From a virus: a stretch of DNA of 64,000 nucleotides. A model generated the notes under the pieces. The model made no database searches and was not told where the DNA came from. It worked only from the letters and a program-made list of their open reading frames with translations. A program made the position numbers and the translations under genes. Where the stretch lies: IMG/VR virus record IMGVR_UViG_3300012931_000002, positions 1 through 64,000 of that record; one strand, written 5' to 3'. Below, piece after piece: positions 8,581 to 17,248 of the stretch. Position 1 is the stretch's first letter, and every line of letters begins with the position of its first letter.

Positions 8581-8913
8581 ATGACGGAAGACGGGATGCA
8601 GAGGGCGCTAGGGCGAATCGAAGGCGCTCAAAACCAGATACTCGCCGAGCTTCGTTCGTTCAAAGAAGACTTCGCGGCGCACCAACGGGACAACGCGGAG
8701 AGCTTTCGAAGGGTCGACCAGGAGTTTATTTCGCAGGCCGCAGAGCGCGACGAGCGCCTGATGGCGCAGGACGTAAGTATCGCCGCGCTCGTCAAGGCGA
8801 AGGCCGTCGTCGAAGGGCAGCTAACGCTCGGGCAAAAGATTCTATATATTACGGGCTCGGTCGCCGTCTTCATCTGGGCGGTATTCGCCACGTTCTTCAA
8901 TCATCATTCGTAG
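8581..8913 (+). CDS. Coiled-coil protein with C-terminal membrane anchor
   Basis: A 110-residue protein: residues 1-80 form a charged helix likely to be coiled coil, and residues about 85-105 ([20 protein letters not shown]) form one membrane segment, leaving a very short tail. This layout occurs in phage holin or antiholin-like proteins and in DUF1515-type proteins. It sits in the head operon rather than with the spanins. Lysis timing or infection-stage membrane function is a guess. Confidence 0.5.
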   Translation: MTEDGMQRALGRIEGAQNQILAELRSFKEDFAAHQRDNAESFRRVDQEFISQAAERDERLMAQDVSIAALVKAKAVVEGQLTLGQKILYITGSVAVFIWAVFATFFNHHS

Positions 8914-8923
8914 GAGTATCTCG

Positions 8924-9562
8924 ATGCCGCTTGAAGCCGGGAAATCGGAAGAAGCGTTTTCTCACAACGTGAAAACGGAAATCGCCGCGGGGAAGCCGCA
9001 GCGCCAAGCCGTGGCGATCGCGTATAAACAGGCCCGCGGCGACATGGACGATGCGAAGTTCGGCACGCTCAAGAAGCTCCTCGACGAGTTCTTCTCCGAA
9101 GAGGCGAAGGAGCCGGAGCACAAGAAGGCAGACGGAAATAACACATATAAGGTCGAAGTGCGATTAAAAGATGAATCTTTCCCGAAATCACAAAGCTTTG
9201 TGTATCGCACTATAACCGTATCGGCGGAATCGGAAGATCGCGCAAAGGCACTTGCTCTTAGCAAGGTTTCTGGTGCCGGAAAGTCCGTAACGAATATCCA
9301 CCGCGCCGACGAAGACCGTTCGGCCAAGCTCGACGCCGCGCTCGCGAAGGCGGACGCGATTGCGGCGAAGAAGGACGAAGGTTACGATCGTGAAGCCGTC
9401 GAAAAGGCGAAGGCAGAACGCAAAGCGATAACCTCGAAGAAGTCACTTACGCAGAAAGACGTCGACCGGCTCAATGAGCTGGGCGTTCCGGCCGTTGTTT
9501 ATCCGAAGAAGGGCGAAGTCAGCGTAAGCGGTTTCCAGAAATTTAAATTCGCTGGACATTAA
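8924..9562 (+). CDS. Modular head-region protein with DUF6496-like N-terminus and KADAIA motif
   Basis: A 212-residue protein of at least three modules. Residues 1-40 ([12 protein letters not shown], then [18 protein letters not shown]) match the short DUF6496-like motif common in phage head regions. Residues about 70-125 form a beta-rich block encoded by noticeably AT-richer DNA, as if inserted. Residues about 137-150 carry [14 protein letters not shown], shared with the genes at 774 and 14941. The C-terminus is charged and helical. It lies just before the protease-scaffold gene. Exact role unknown. Confidence 0.6.
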   Translation: MPLEAGKSEEAFSHNVKTEIAAGKPQRQAVAIAYKQARGDMDDAKFGTLKKLLDEFFSEEAKEPEHKKADGNNTYKVEVRLKDESFPKSQSFVYRTITVSAESEDRAKALALSKVSGAGKSVTNIHRADEDRSAKLDAALAKADAIAAKKDEGYDREAVEKAKAERKAITSKKSLTQKDVDRLNELGVPAVVYPKKGEVSVSGFQKFKFAGH

Positions 9563-9581
9563 CGGAACGGCGCTATTCCAA

Positions 9582-11441
9582 ATGATTAAAGCCTCTGGTA
9601 TATTGTTCCGAACTTCCGAGACGCCTCCCCGCGCTTTGTTCCTCAAGCGCGGCGGGCGCGGAGCGTTACCGGGAACGTGGGCCTTTCCGGGCGGCGTCGT
9701 CGAGGACGGCGAAACCGCCGAAGCCGCCGCGATCCGCGAGGCCGAGGAAGAGACCGGCGCCTCCCCGAAGATTTCGAAGGGCCTTACCCTTCTTACCCGC
9801 CGCCTCTCGGTCGCCGAGACGGGCGCGGCGCTTCCGGGCGCTACCGTAGCCCCGGCGGGCGAACCGCCGCCTAGCCCCCCTGGAACGGCGGCTCCGGCCC
9901 CTTTAGCGGTCGATCCTGAAGTCTGCGACTTCTCGACCTTCCTCGTCGCGGTTGAGAAGCCCTTCGAGGTCGTTCTGAACGACGAATCCGACGCCTTTAG
10001 CTGGTGCCCGGTCGACTCGCCGCCGGAACCCCTCCATCCCGGATGCCGGATCGCCCTCGATCGTCCGGCGATGAATGAACTCGACGTCGCCCGCGCGATG
10101 GCCACCGGGGAGCTTTCGAGCCCCCAGCGCTACATGAACGTTTCGCTCTTCGCGATCCGGATCACGGGAACCGGCGCCGCCTACCGACGAGCCCTCGACG
10201 AATACGTCTGGCGCAAGCCGGAAATGTACCTCAACGACGAGTTCGTCGCGCGCTGCAACGGCCTCCAGGTGATCTTCGAGCATCCGGACGGTGCGACCCT
10301 GAACTCGAAAGAGTTCGCGGAACGTTCCGTCGGCTCGATCATGCTCCCCTACGTCATGGGGGACGAGGTCTGGGGAATCGCGAAGATTTACGACGACGAG
10401 GCGATCGGCGTCCTCCTGACGGACCCGATGAGCACGTCGCCGACCGTCGTCCTTTCGCCGGGCAGCAAGACCTATAAAGCCAATGACGGCTCGACCATCC
10501 TCGACGAAAGCGAACCCCTCCTGCTGGATCACGTCGCCATCTGCGCGAGGGGCGTTTGGGACAAAGGCGGCGAGCCGCGAGGCGTGACTTCTGCAACCAT
10601 TGGAGACTCTGACATGACCGAAGAAGAGAAGGCCGCCCTCGCCGCCAAAGCGAAGTCGGACGCCGAAGAGAGCCGCGCGAAGGCGGACGCCGAAGCGGGC
10701 GAGAAGCTCGACAAGCTGCTGACGCACATGGATTCGTTCGGCAAGCGGATGGACACCGACGCCGAAGAGCGCGCCGAACTCGCGAAGCGCATGGACGCCG
10801 TTTGCTCCCGCCTCGACGCGATTGAGGGCAAGAAGCCCGACGCCGAAAAGACGCCGGAAGAACTCGCCGCCGAGAAGAAGGACGCCGACGAAGCCGCCGA
10901 AAAGGAGGCTCAGGCGAAGAAGGACGCTGAGGAAGAGGTGAAGAAGGAAGCGAAAGCTGACTCCGACATCGCCGCGATCAAGTCGGCCGTTGCCGACCTC
11001 GCGAAGCGGACGCCGCGCTCGATGACCGACGCCGACTATTCCGCGCTCGCCGACGCGCAGGCTCGCGCCGACGCGGTGATGAGTATGCACGGCGTTCGCG
11101 CCGGGCGGCCGATGGACGGCGAGACCGTCGACGCCTACCGCCTCCGTCAGGCGAAGGCTTTGCAGGTCCATTCGGATTCCTGGAAGGACGTCGACCTGAC
11201 GAAGATCGCCGATAGTACGGCCTTCGGCATCGCCGAAAAAGCGATCTTCGCCGACGCCGAAGCCGCTGCCCTTCGCCCCGTCAACGGCCCCGCCGGCGAG
11301 CTTCGCCCCGTCGTCCGCGTCGATTCCGAGACCGGGCGCCGGACGACCGAATTCTACGGTCGGGGGACGTTCGTACGCCAGTTCAAGCAGCCGAAACGCT
11401 TGATCGCCGCAACCAACCTCGGGCGCCGCGACCGGGGCTGA
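9582..11441 (+). CDS. Nudix hydrolase - DUF2213-like prohead protease - scaffold fusion
   Basis: A 619-residue three-part protein. Residues 1-150 form a Nudix domain with an exact Nudix box at about 38-60 (GGVVEDG, then REAEEETGA). Residues about 165-335 match DUF2213-type proteins beside DUF1073 portals; FEHPDG and the later STSPTV segment may hold the His and Ser of an S78-like maturation protease. Residues about 345-620 are Ala/Glu/Lys-rich coiled coil, as expected for a scaffold core. The Nudix part is unusual here and might clear modified nucleotides or simply be structural. A nested start inside the gene is listed separately. Confidence 0.7.
   Translation: MIKASGILFRTSETPPRALFLKRGGRGALPGTWAFPGGVVEDGETAEAAAIREAEEETGASPKISKGLTLLTRRLSVAETGAALPGATVAPAGEPPPSPPGTAAPAPLAVDPEVCDFSTFLVAVEKPFEVVLNDESDAFSWCPVDSPPEPLHPGCRIALDRPAMNELDVARAMATGELSSPQRYMNVSLFAIRITGTGAAYRRALDEYVWRKPEMYLNDEFVARCNGLQVIFEHPDGATLNSKEFAERSVGSIMLPYVMGDEVWGIAKIYDDEAIGVLLTDPMSTSPTVVLSPGSKTYKANDGSTILDESEPLLLDHVAICARGVWDKGGEPRGVTSATIGDSDMTEEEKAALAAKAKSDAEESRAKADAEAGEKLDKLLTHMDSFGKRMDTDAEERAELAKRMDAVCSRLDAIEGKKPDAEKTPEELAAEKKDADEAAEKEAQAKKDAEEEVKKEAKADSDIAAIKSAVADLAKRTPRSMTDADYSALADAQARADAVMSMHGVRAGRPMDGETVDAYRLRQAKALQVHSDSWKDVDLTKIADSTAFGIAEKAIFADAEAAALRPVNGPAGELRPVVRVDSETGRRTTEFYGRGTFVRQFKQPKRLIAATNLGRRDRG
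10614..11441 (+). CDS. Nested in-frame scaffold product (putative)
   Basis: An in-frame ATG is preceded by TGGAG about 7 bases upstream and opens exactly at the border between the protease-like domain and the coiled-coil region (MTEEEKAALAAKAK). The product would be 275 residues, almost wholly scaffold-like. Lambda C and Nu3 use the same arrangement: a protease-scaffold fusion plus a scaffold-only product from an internal start. Inference from start context and domain border. Confidence 0.5.
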   Translation: MTEEEKAALAAKAKSDAEESRAKADAEAGEKLDKLLTHMDSFGKRMDTDAEERAELAKRMDAVCSRLDAIEGKKPDAEKTPEELAAEKKDADEAAEKEAQAKKDAEEEVKKEAKADSDIAAIKSAVADLAKRTPRSMTDADYSALADAQARADAVMSMHGVRAGRPMDGETVDAYRLRQAKALQVHSDSWKDVDLTKIADSTAFGIAEKAIFADAEAAALRPVNGPAGELRPVVRVDSETGRRTTEFYGRGTFVRQFKQPKRLIAATNLGRRDRG

Positions 11442-11486
11442 TAGCCGCCGACCACGACTCGAAACTCAAGAAGGAATTGGAAAGCC

Positions 11487-12386
11487 ATGGCTGGCAATAT
11501 CGCGTTTAATCCGAGCGTCACTACGACCGCGTCGGGCAGCTTCAACGTCTCGGCGGACGGCCTTATCCAAGGCACGGCGTTCGACGATCCCGCAACCCGC
11601 TACCGCCTCCGCGGCGGTATCCTCGCGACCGATGAAACGCTCCCGATGTGGGGCGGCGTCGGTATCTATGAACTCGTCACGGGCGCGACGACCGCGAGCC
11701 TCCCGTCGTCGAACCTCGGCGGAACGGTCGGTCGCGCGAATACGCTTACGGCGCAGGCCGCGAAGCAGCTCGTCGGCTTCTCCGTCTTCGATCAAGCGTA
11801 TCACGCGATCAATACTCCGCAGTCGCCGGTTCCGCTCCTCGCGTCCGGAATGTCCGTTAACTACTACCCCCTGGGATCGCTCGCCCGCATCGCCGTCGCG
11901 GCCGATCCTTCGCTGATTAGCCTCGAAGGCGGGATCACGACCCAGCTCGTTTCTTGGGACTTTACCGCTCAACGGTTGATTCCGTATTCGGCGACGTACG
12001 GCGCCGGCACGATCACGGGCGCGGTTTGGGCGAATACCCTCGGCGGGCAGATCGACTACACCGTCAGCACCGACCTGACGTCGTACATCAACGCGGGCGA
12101 CGACATCAACGTGACCGGCGTCGTATCAACCGGCGCGACGACCGACGGCTATAACGGGAACTACGCCGTCGTATCGATTACGTCGACGCACATCGTCGTG
12201 ACGGCCCCGCGTACGGCGTCGCCGGGTACTTACGCGTCCGGCGGGTCGGTCGTCGCCGGTGGCGGCGCGCTTCCCATTCGCATCCTGCGCGTCAAGGCCG
12301 ACAACTGCATGAACGTCAGCTACGATTTGGATACAGGTTTCGCGACCTGGGATCGGAACGGCGCGGGCGCGGTCATTCAAATCTGA
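11487..12386 (+). CDS. Head decoration / structural cement protein with inserted beta domain
   Basis: A 299-residue protein between the scaffold and major capsid genes, the usual position for a capsid decoration protein. The N-terminal 170 residues and the last 35 (ILRVKADNC, SYDLDTGFATW) read as one fold. Between them, residues about 170-260 form a Gly/Thr/Val-rich block (YINAGDDINVTGV, then TDGYNGNYAVVSI) like the E1-FCCH-like beta domains inserted in other phage proteins. Start has AAGGAATTGG upstream. The cement name is by position and pattern. Confidence 0.6.
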   Translation: MAGNIAFNPSVTTTASGSFNVSADGLIQGTAFDDPATRYRLRGGILATDETLPMWGGVGIYELVTGATTASLPSSNLGGTVGRANTLTAQAAKQLVGFSVFDQAYHAINTPQSPVPLLASGMSVNYYPLGSLARIAVAADPSLISLEGGITTQLVSWDFTAQRLIPYSATYGAGTITGAVWANTLGGQIDYTVSTDLTSYINAGDDINVTGVVSTGATTDGYNGNYAVVSITSTHIVVTAPRTASPGTYASGGSVVAGGGALPIRILRVKADNCMNVSYDLDTGFATWDRNGAGAVIQI

Positions 12387-12425
12387 TCGGCGGGTCCGAT
12401 CTTCAACTCTCCGAGGAGATAGTCC

Positions 12426-13445
12426 ATGCCGAATCTGAGTCCCAGCTACTACACCGTCAACCCCTCATATACGCTCCCCGAAATGCTCCTGCCCTACTCG
12501 CAGGCGTCGGGCGCGTTCGAGCTTCTCCCGACCGGCGAACCACTCGTCCGCTTGAGCGAAGGCGACCTCTACGTCTACGCGAATCGGATCGAGCTACGCA
12601 CGAACGTCGCCGCCGGCCAGTCCGCCTACAACGAACTGCCGAGCGTCGGCGTCGCGCTCTCGCAGATTTCGACCGCGACCTACCTACTTCGGGTCCGGGC
12701 GGAATACGATCATCACGACACCGCCGCGATGGGCCGTCGCGGCGTTTCGATCGTCGAAGCGCAGCGCCTCGGTATGCGGCAGGCGCACAACCAGCTACTC
12801 CGCAACATGCTCCTGAACGGTATGAACCCGGCAAACGGCGAGGGAATCCTCAATACCCCCGGCGCCGTCAACGTTACGCTGCCGCCGGACTCGAACGGGG
12901 CGACGACGCTCTCGACGTACGACAACGGCGAGCTTGCGTTCTTCGTCCTCGGTCAAATCCGGGCGATTAAGAGCCGGACGAACCAGCTCGGTCTCGGGAC
13001 GAAGTTTACGATCCTCGGCCCGCAGCAAGACCTCGGCCGGCTCGAATACGACGACATCCTGCAACTGACGCAATTCCAGCGCGAAGGCGCCGGCAGTGCG
13101 ACGACCGCCGGAACCGTCAAAGACATCTTGAAGATGAACGGCGACGAAATCACCTGGGTCTACGACGACACCTTAATCGGCAAGGGCCTCGGCGGAACCG
13201 ACGCGATTATCATCAATATGCCCGAAGTTCAGAAGCCGGACGGCGGGAAGATCAACACGAACACCTTCGCATCGCTCGCGCCGGGCCTCGACGCGTGCGC
13301 GTTGCAGTTGATGGACATGGCGGCTCCCCGCGAGCTTCCGACCCCGCTCGCGGGCGGCGTCACCGACGTCCTGAGCGAACTCCGCGCGACGAGCGGTTGG
13401 GCGCTTCGCCCCGAGACCGTCACGATCATCAGCGCGGCTCCGTAA
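12426..13445 (+). CDS. Major capsid protein (DUF2184-like)
   Basis: A 339-residue HK97-fold-type capsid candidate. The middle contains AQRLGMRQAHNQLLRNMLLNG followed by NGEGILNTPG, the pattern of DUF2184 capsid proteins (long spine-like helix, then GxxGLLN). The C-terminus holds the usual short beta segments. AGGAGA lies upstream of the ATG. A strong terminator follows directly, fitting a highly expressed capsid gene. No N-terminal scaffold domain is present; the scaffold is encoded separately upstream. Confidence 0.85.
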   Translation: MPNLSPSYYTVNPSYTLPEMLLPYSQASGAFELLPTGEPLVRLSEGDLYVYANRIELRTNVAAGQSAYNELPSVGVALSQISTATYLLRVRAEYDHHDTAAMGRRGVSIVEAQRLGMRQAHNQLLRNMLLNGMNPANGEGILNTPGAVNVTLPPDSNGATTLSTYDNGELAFFVLGQIRAIKSRTNQLGLGTKFTILGPQQDLGRLEYDDILQLTQFQREGAGSATTAGTVKDILKMNGDEITWVYDDTLIGKGLGGTDAIIINMPEVQKPDGGKINTNTFASLAPGLDACALQLMDMAAPRELPTPLAGGVTDVLSELRATSGWALRPETVTIISAAP

Positions 13446-13450
13446 AGCTA

Positions 13451-13498
13451 CCGTCCGCAAAGACGGCGGGGCGTGAAACTCGCCCCTTCCTTTTTCGA
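13451..13498 (+). terminator. Rho-independent terminator after major capsid gene
   Basis: Two hairpins in a row: CCGTC/GACGG with a 6-base loop, then a perfect GGGGCG/CGCCCC stem with a 7-base loop followed by TTCCTTTTT. Its place just after the capsid gene suggests partial termination that sets head against tail gene dosage. Confidence 0.8.
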
Positions 13499-13522
13499 CT
13501 ATCTCTGGAGGGAGATTTCCCA

Positions 13523-14053
13523 ATGAAACTTTACGTCGCGAATGCCGCGAAGCAAGTCATCGACCTTACATGCCGAATCCCCGGTCTCGGGAGCCTCTAC
13601 CGGCAGACGATTCCGATCGGCTGCCAGATCGTGGTCGGCGGCGACCTCGACCTTACGCAGGTCAACGAGGTCGTCCGGCAACTCTCCGGCTATGGTCTGA
13701 CGAAGTACGACGAACTCGACCGCGCGAAGCCGTTCGTCGGCCTCTGCTATGCGGTCGACCGGCCGGTTCCGAACAAGCGAATCCTCTTCGCGATGGAGCA
13801 CAACGCGAAGGTTCTCGTCGAACGCGGTAAGGAAATGCGCGCGCAGGCGGCCGTCGCGACGAACAACGCGATCGAGCGGACGCTCGTCGAAGAGGGTCTC
13901 GGGAACATCGAGGCGCTCGACGTGACGGTCGTCGAAGAAGAGAACCGCCACGGGCCGAGCAATCCCGAACCAATCGCCGAAGGGGTCCTCGTGACGAAGG
14001 ACCCGGACATTCGCCCCGGCAAAGGCAACGCGAAGTCGCGCAAGGGCAAATGA
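13523..14053 (+). CDS. Conserved head-neck region protein
   Basis: A 176-residue protein of unknown family. The start is chosen at the ATG preceded by CTGGAGGGAG, the best ribosome site nearby; longer upstream reading would cross the terminator. The N-terminal half is mixed alpha/beta, and the last 40 residues are acidic then strongly basic (GKGNAKSRKGK), probably disordered. The stop overlaps the next start by 4 bases. Position after the capsid suggests a head-completion or capsid-associated protein. Confidence 0.55.
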   Translation: MKLYVANAAKQVIDLTCRIPGLGSLYRQTIPIGCQIVVGGDLDLTQVNEVVRQLSGYGLTKYDELDRAKPFVGLCYAVDRPVPNKRILFAMEHNAKVLVERGKEMRAQAAVATNNAIERTLVEEGLGNIEALDVTVVEEENRHGPSNPEPIAEGVLVTKDPDIRPGKGNAKSRKGK

Positions 14054-14496
14054 CCGTTCCGGCGCCGACGTTCGTAGGATTCCTCGCCTTCGTCCGCAGG
14101 ACGATGGGAATTTCGACGGCCGTCCTTCCGGATTCGGGGACGGTCCTCGAAGACTCCTACGCGCTCGCGCTCGAAACCGTCAACCGCGCGATCCGCGTTT
14201 CGCCACTAAACTACGTCAAGGCGGTCTACAACTTCGCCGGAGACGCGCTGATCAACGAGGCGCCGGATCAGACGGGGCAGACGTTCTTCGCCGATCTTCG
14301 CGAGAAGTGGAACATCCTCGACCCGATCAGCGGCGTCGTCGCGTCTTCCGGCGACGTCTCGACGAACCAATCGCTCGTAGTTCCCGAGCAGTTCTCGACG
14401 CTCACGCTCGCCGATCTTCAACAATTCAAAACGCCTTACGGTCGGGCGTACGTCGCGATCGCGCAACAGTACGGCGCGCTTTGGGGAATCTCGTGA
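14050..14496 (+). CDS. Probable neck / head-tail connector protein
   Basis: A 148-residue protein of unknown family. The N-terminal FVGFLAFVRRTMGI and the following ALETVNRAIR helix, then WNILDPISGVV, resemble small adaptor-type neck proteins that follow the capsid gene in related myoviruses. It overlaps both neighbours by 4 bases. The assignment is by position. Confidence 0.5.
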   Translation: MTVPAPTFVGFLAFVRRTMGISTAVLPDSGTVLEDSYALALETVNRAIRVSPLNYVKAVYNFAGDALINEAPDQTGQTFFADLREKWNILDPISGVVASSGDVSTNQSLVVPEQFSTLTLADLQQFKTPYGRAYVAIAQQYGALWGIS

Positions 14497-14939
14497 TCCT
14501 GCACCTTGGCGTTCTCGAAATCCCGTACAACGAGCCGCCCGCGAAAGGCAAACGGAAGAAGGTCGAAGCGGGAACACAAACGACTGGCGACGTCGCGGAA
14601 TGGCTCGAAAATAAATACAAGATCATGGCGACGTTCTACGAGCGCAATCAGGAAGAGATCGCGCAGCTTATCATAGACGGCCTAGCTGGTACGATCGAAA
14701 GTCTTTCGATGGGCGCGCCGCCGACGATCGACCCCTTTGGAGAAGCTACGAGCGCGATCAAGGATAAGTTTTCGCGCTTCCTCGAATCGAAGGCGATGGA
14801 CGGCCTTGAAGGCATCCCGACGCTCGCCTCGATCGAGGGCGTAAGTCATCGTTTCAAAAACCGCCGCGGAACACCGTATCGCCCGAGCTTTATTGATACG
14901 GGAAACTATGAGAACGCCTTTCAAGCGTGGATCGACTAG
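14493..14939 (+). CDS. Probable neck / tail completion protein
   Basis: A 148-residue protein with a GTG start overlapping the previous stop. The N-terminal third is basic; the middle is helical (LIIDGLAGTIESL), and the end reads RPSFIDTGNYENAFQAWID. Such a PSFIDTG...Y..SF..W ending occurs in phage neck or tail-completion proteins of this gene order. Role inferred from location between capsid and tail genes. Confidence 0.45.
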   Translation: MILHLGVLEIPYNEPPAKGKRKKVEAGTQTTGDVAEWLENKYKIMATFYERNQEEIAQLIIDGLAGTIESLSMGAPPTIDPFGEATSAIKDKFSRFLESKAMDGLEGIPTLASIEGVSHRFKNRRGTPYRPSFIDTGNYENAFQAWID

Positions 14940-14940
14940 G

Positions 14941-15234
14941 ATGGACAAGTTCTCGAAAATAGCTGCACTCGTAGCTAAGGCAGACGCTATAGCTGCCCGC
15001 GCCGACGTCGTAGGGAATAGCCGCGGGATCGGTTATAAGATTCAGTTCGACAATCGCTCCGAATTCTTTACGTCAATCCGAGATTTGCAGGCGTGGGTTC
15101 ACGACATAAAGCGGAAGGACCCATCGGTCATCGGAAAGATCGCGAAGATATGGAAGGGAGAGATTCCACAAGGCAGCGAATACATTTCCTATTCCGGAGC
15201 CCCTACGCAGATAAAAGTCACGGCGGACTATTAG
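14941..15234 (+). CDS. Small protein with KADAIA motif and separate C-terminal module
   Basis: A 97-residue protein. Residues about 7-20 read [14 protein letters not shown], the motif shared with the genes at 774 and 8924, here encoded by different synonymous codons. The remainder (YKIQFDNRSEFF, DLQAWVHDIKRK) is a distinct compact module. DNA is more AT-rich than neighbours. ATG start two bases after the preceding stop; stop abuts the next start. Its placement among neck genes suggests virion association. Confidence 0.55.
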   Translation: MDKFSKIAALVAKADAIAARADVVGNSRGIGYKIQFDNRSEFFTSIRDLQAWVHDIKRKDPSVIGKIAKIWKGEIPQGSEYISYSGAPTQIKVTADY

Positions 15235-16257
15235 ATGCCCTCCGTATCCGAAGCCTCCGGCGACCAGCGGACCCCGCTAGGCGCGGCACTCGCGGCGGGG
15301 CTAGAGAACGTCGCGTATAGCAAGACGGTTACGTTCACGAAGTACGTTCGCCTCGTCCTCCCGCTCGACGGCTTCGTGTTCTGGGTCAAGTCCGACCTCA
15401 TATCGAACGGGGCGCTCTTAAACGGAGACCCCCTGAACGTCGCCGCCCCGGATCAGGGGGGTTCCGTCCTTACCTCGGCGGCGACTATCGTCGCGAAGGG
15501 TTCGCTGCACTATTCGACGGAGGCGCGGCAGAACGAGAGCGAAGGGTCGAGCGTCAACCGGATCGTTTTTACGTCCGAGGTCGAAATAAACGACCTTAAC
15601 GTGACCGGGCCGAACGAGATTTACATTGCCGAAGTTGGCGGCGTTCGTTTTGCCTTTTCTTCGCAGGATTCGCGGTATCGGCAGTCTGGGCTTTGGCACT
15701 ACGGCGGAACCGCCGTCTACGCGGACACGGCTTCACAGATCGTCGACGCCTTGGACGGCTTCAATACGGCCGCGGTCGTCTCGAATAGCCTCCCGATTTG
15801 GCTTTCGATGAACGGCCTTCCGGTCGTCGATTGGCAGCCTCTTCGGAATCCGGTGACGTTCTACCCGTCCTTCCTCGTTCCTGGAAACTTCGTCCCGCCG
15901 TTCGCGGCCGTCCACGTCGAGAATACGCGCGGGATCGCTTCCGCTGCTACGCTAGGGCCGACGCTTTCGCATTCGCAGCTCGCTACCGAGCGTGTCCGTG
16001 TAACGACCTACGGCCTTCGGAACGCCGCCGCGCAGGACTTCGTCGACTTCGTCTGCCAGTTTTCGCTCGATACCGATTTGATCGGGATTATGAACATTCC
16101 GATCGTCCGCGACGAGAAGAAGACGCAGGTCGAACTCGGAGTCCTTGCGCAGAAGAAGGTCGTCGAGTTCGACGTCAGCTACTACCAAACGGCCGCGCGC
16201 GACGTCGCGCGGAAGCTCATCATCTCCGCCGTCCCGACCTTCATCTTTACCGACTAG
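15235..16257 (+). CDS. Virion structural protein upstream of sheath
   Basis: A 340-residue protein with a long conserved-looking C-terminal half (DFVDFVCQFSLDTDLIGIMN, then KKTQVELGVLAQKKVVEFD). This pattern is found in uncharacterised structural proteins adjacent to DUF3383 sheaths. It may be a tail terminator or neck protein. The ATG directly follows the previous stop. No enzymatic motif is seen. Confidence 0.5.
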   Translation: MPSVSEASGDQRTPLGAALAAGLENVAYSKTVTFTKYVRLVLPLDGFVFWVKSDLISNGALLNGDPLNVAAPDQGGSVLTSAATIVAKGSLHYSTEARQNESEGSSVNRIVFTSEVEINDLNVTGPNEIYIAEVGGVRFAFSSQDSRYRQSGLWHYGGTAVYADTASQIVDALDGFNTAAVVSNSLPIWLSMNGLPVVDWQPLRNPVTFYPSFLVPGNFVPPFAAVHVENTRGIASAATLGPTLSHSQLATERVRVTTYGLRNAAAQDFVDFVCQFSLDTDLIGIMNIPIVRDEKKTQVELGVLAQKKVVEFDVSYYQTAARDVARKLIISAVPTFIFTD

Positions 16258-16267
16258 GGAGTTCACT

Positions 16268-17203
16268 ATGCCGCAGAACCCGATTCCCGCGCAGGCTTTT
16301 GCGCGCAGCCCCTCGAATGCCATCACGCAGGTTCGATCCGACGCGCTCGGAAACGTCTATGCGTCGCTCGGCGGAGGTACGCGCTGGAGCGTTAATACGG
16401 TTTCCGGCCTCGATACGAACGCCGGAACCGTTTATGCGCCATTTAAGACTATGTCCGCGGCGCTCGCGGTCGTCGCGTCGAACGATACGATCGAGTTCGT
16501 CGGGACAGTTCGCGAGCAGCTCGTCGCACCGCTTGGCGTTCGCGCCGTTACGATCATCGGAGCCGTTGGTGGTAACGTGCGTGACGACGACGGTGCGAAG
16601 TGGACGGTCCCCGCAAGTCCGGTCGCGGGTAAAGCGCTCCTTGAAATCCTCGAACAGGGCTGGGTGTTCGAGAACTTCCTGATGACGCCGGACGCAACCG
16701 GCGGGGCGTGCATCAAAGCGCACCGCGCCGAAAGCGCGACTTATCCCGATTCTTCGCACTTCATCTGCCGGAAGATACGCTTCGTGGGCGCAGGCGGGAC
16801 GCCGATCGGAATTGAAGACGTCGGTGGTAATCACCACTACGTCATCGACGACTGCGAGTTCCAGACGCTCACCAACGCGATCTACTGCTCCAGCACCAGC
16901 ATCGCCGTGCCGCTGCGCAATACGATCACGAACAACAAGTTCTACGACTGCACGAACGACATCAACTCTTCGCAGAGCTACGGGCGCATTGAAGGCAACC
17001 GGTTCTTTACCGATTCGACCGTGACGATCAATACGGTCGCGAACGCCGCGCAGGGGGGTTACAACATCGTCACCGGCAACGTATTCCCGAACGCCATCGC
17101 CGACATCGATCCGGCGCACGGCTACACTGGCGCGGCGACCGACGTGTGGACTGGAAATCTCGTGACGGATCAGGCGGCGTTCGCATACGGCGTTCCTGCT
17201 TAA
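16268..17203 (+). CDS. Right-handed beta-helix tail-associated protein
   Basis: A 311-residue protein whose central part repeats short hydrophobic strands with Asn and Gly turns (GWVFENFLM, HHYVIDDCEF, RNTITNNKFYDC, GRIEGNRF), a right-handed parallel beta-helix. Residues 45-90 (DTNAGTVYAPFKTMSAAL) are the usual cap seen in surface-fibre and tailspike folds. Located between neck and sheath genes, so probably a neck fibre or appendage; carbohydrate binding is possible. No catalytic acids can be assigned. Confidence 0.6.
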   Translation: MPQNPIPAQAFARSPSNAITQVRSDALGNVYASLGGGTRWSVNTVSGLDTNAGTVYAPFKTMSAALAVVASNDTIEFVGTVREQLVAPLGVRAVTIIGAVGGNVRDDDGAKWTVPASPVAGKALLEILEQGWVFENFLMTPDATGGACIKAHRAESATYPDSSHFICRKIRFVGAGGTPIGIEDVGGNHHYVIDDCEFQTLTNAIYCSSTSIAVPLRNTITNNKFYDCTNDINSSQSYGRIEGNRFFTDSTVTINTVANAAQGGYNIVTGNVFPNAIADIDPAHGYTGAATDVWTGNLVTDQAAFAYGVPA

Positions 17204-17248
17204 CGCGGTTCGATTCGCTTTCGTACTAGGCAATAGAGGACGCGCTAA

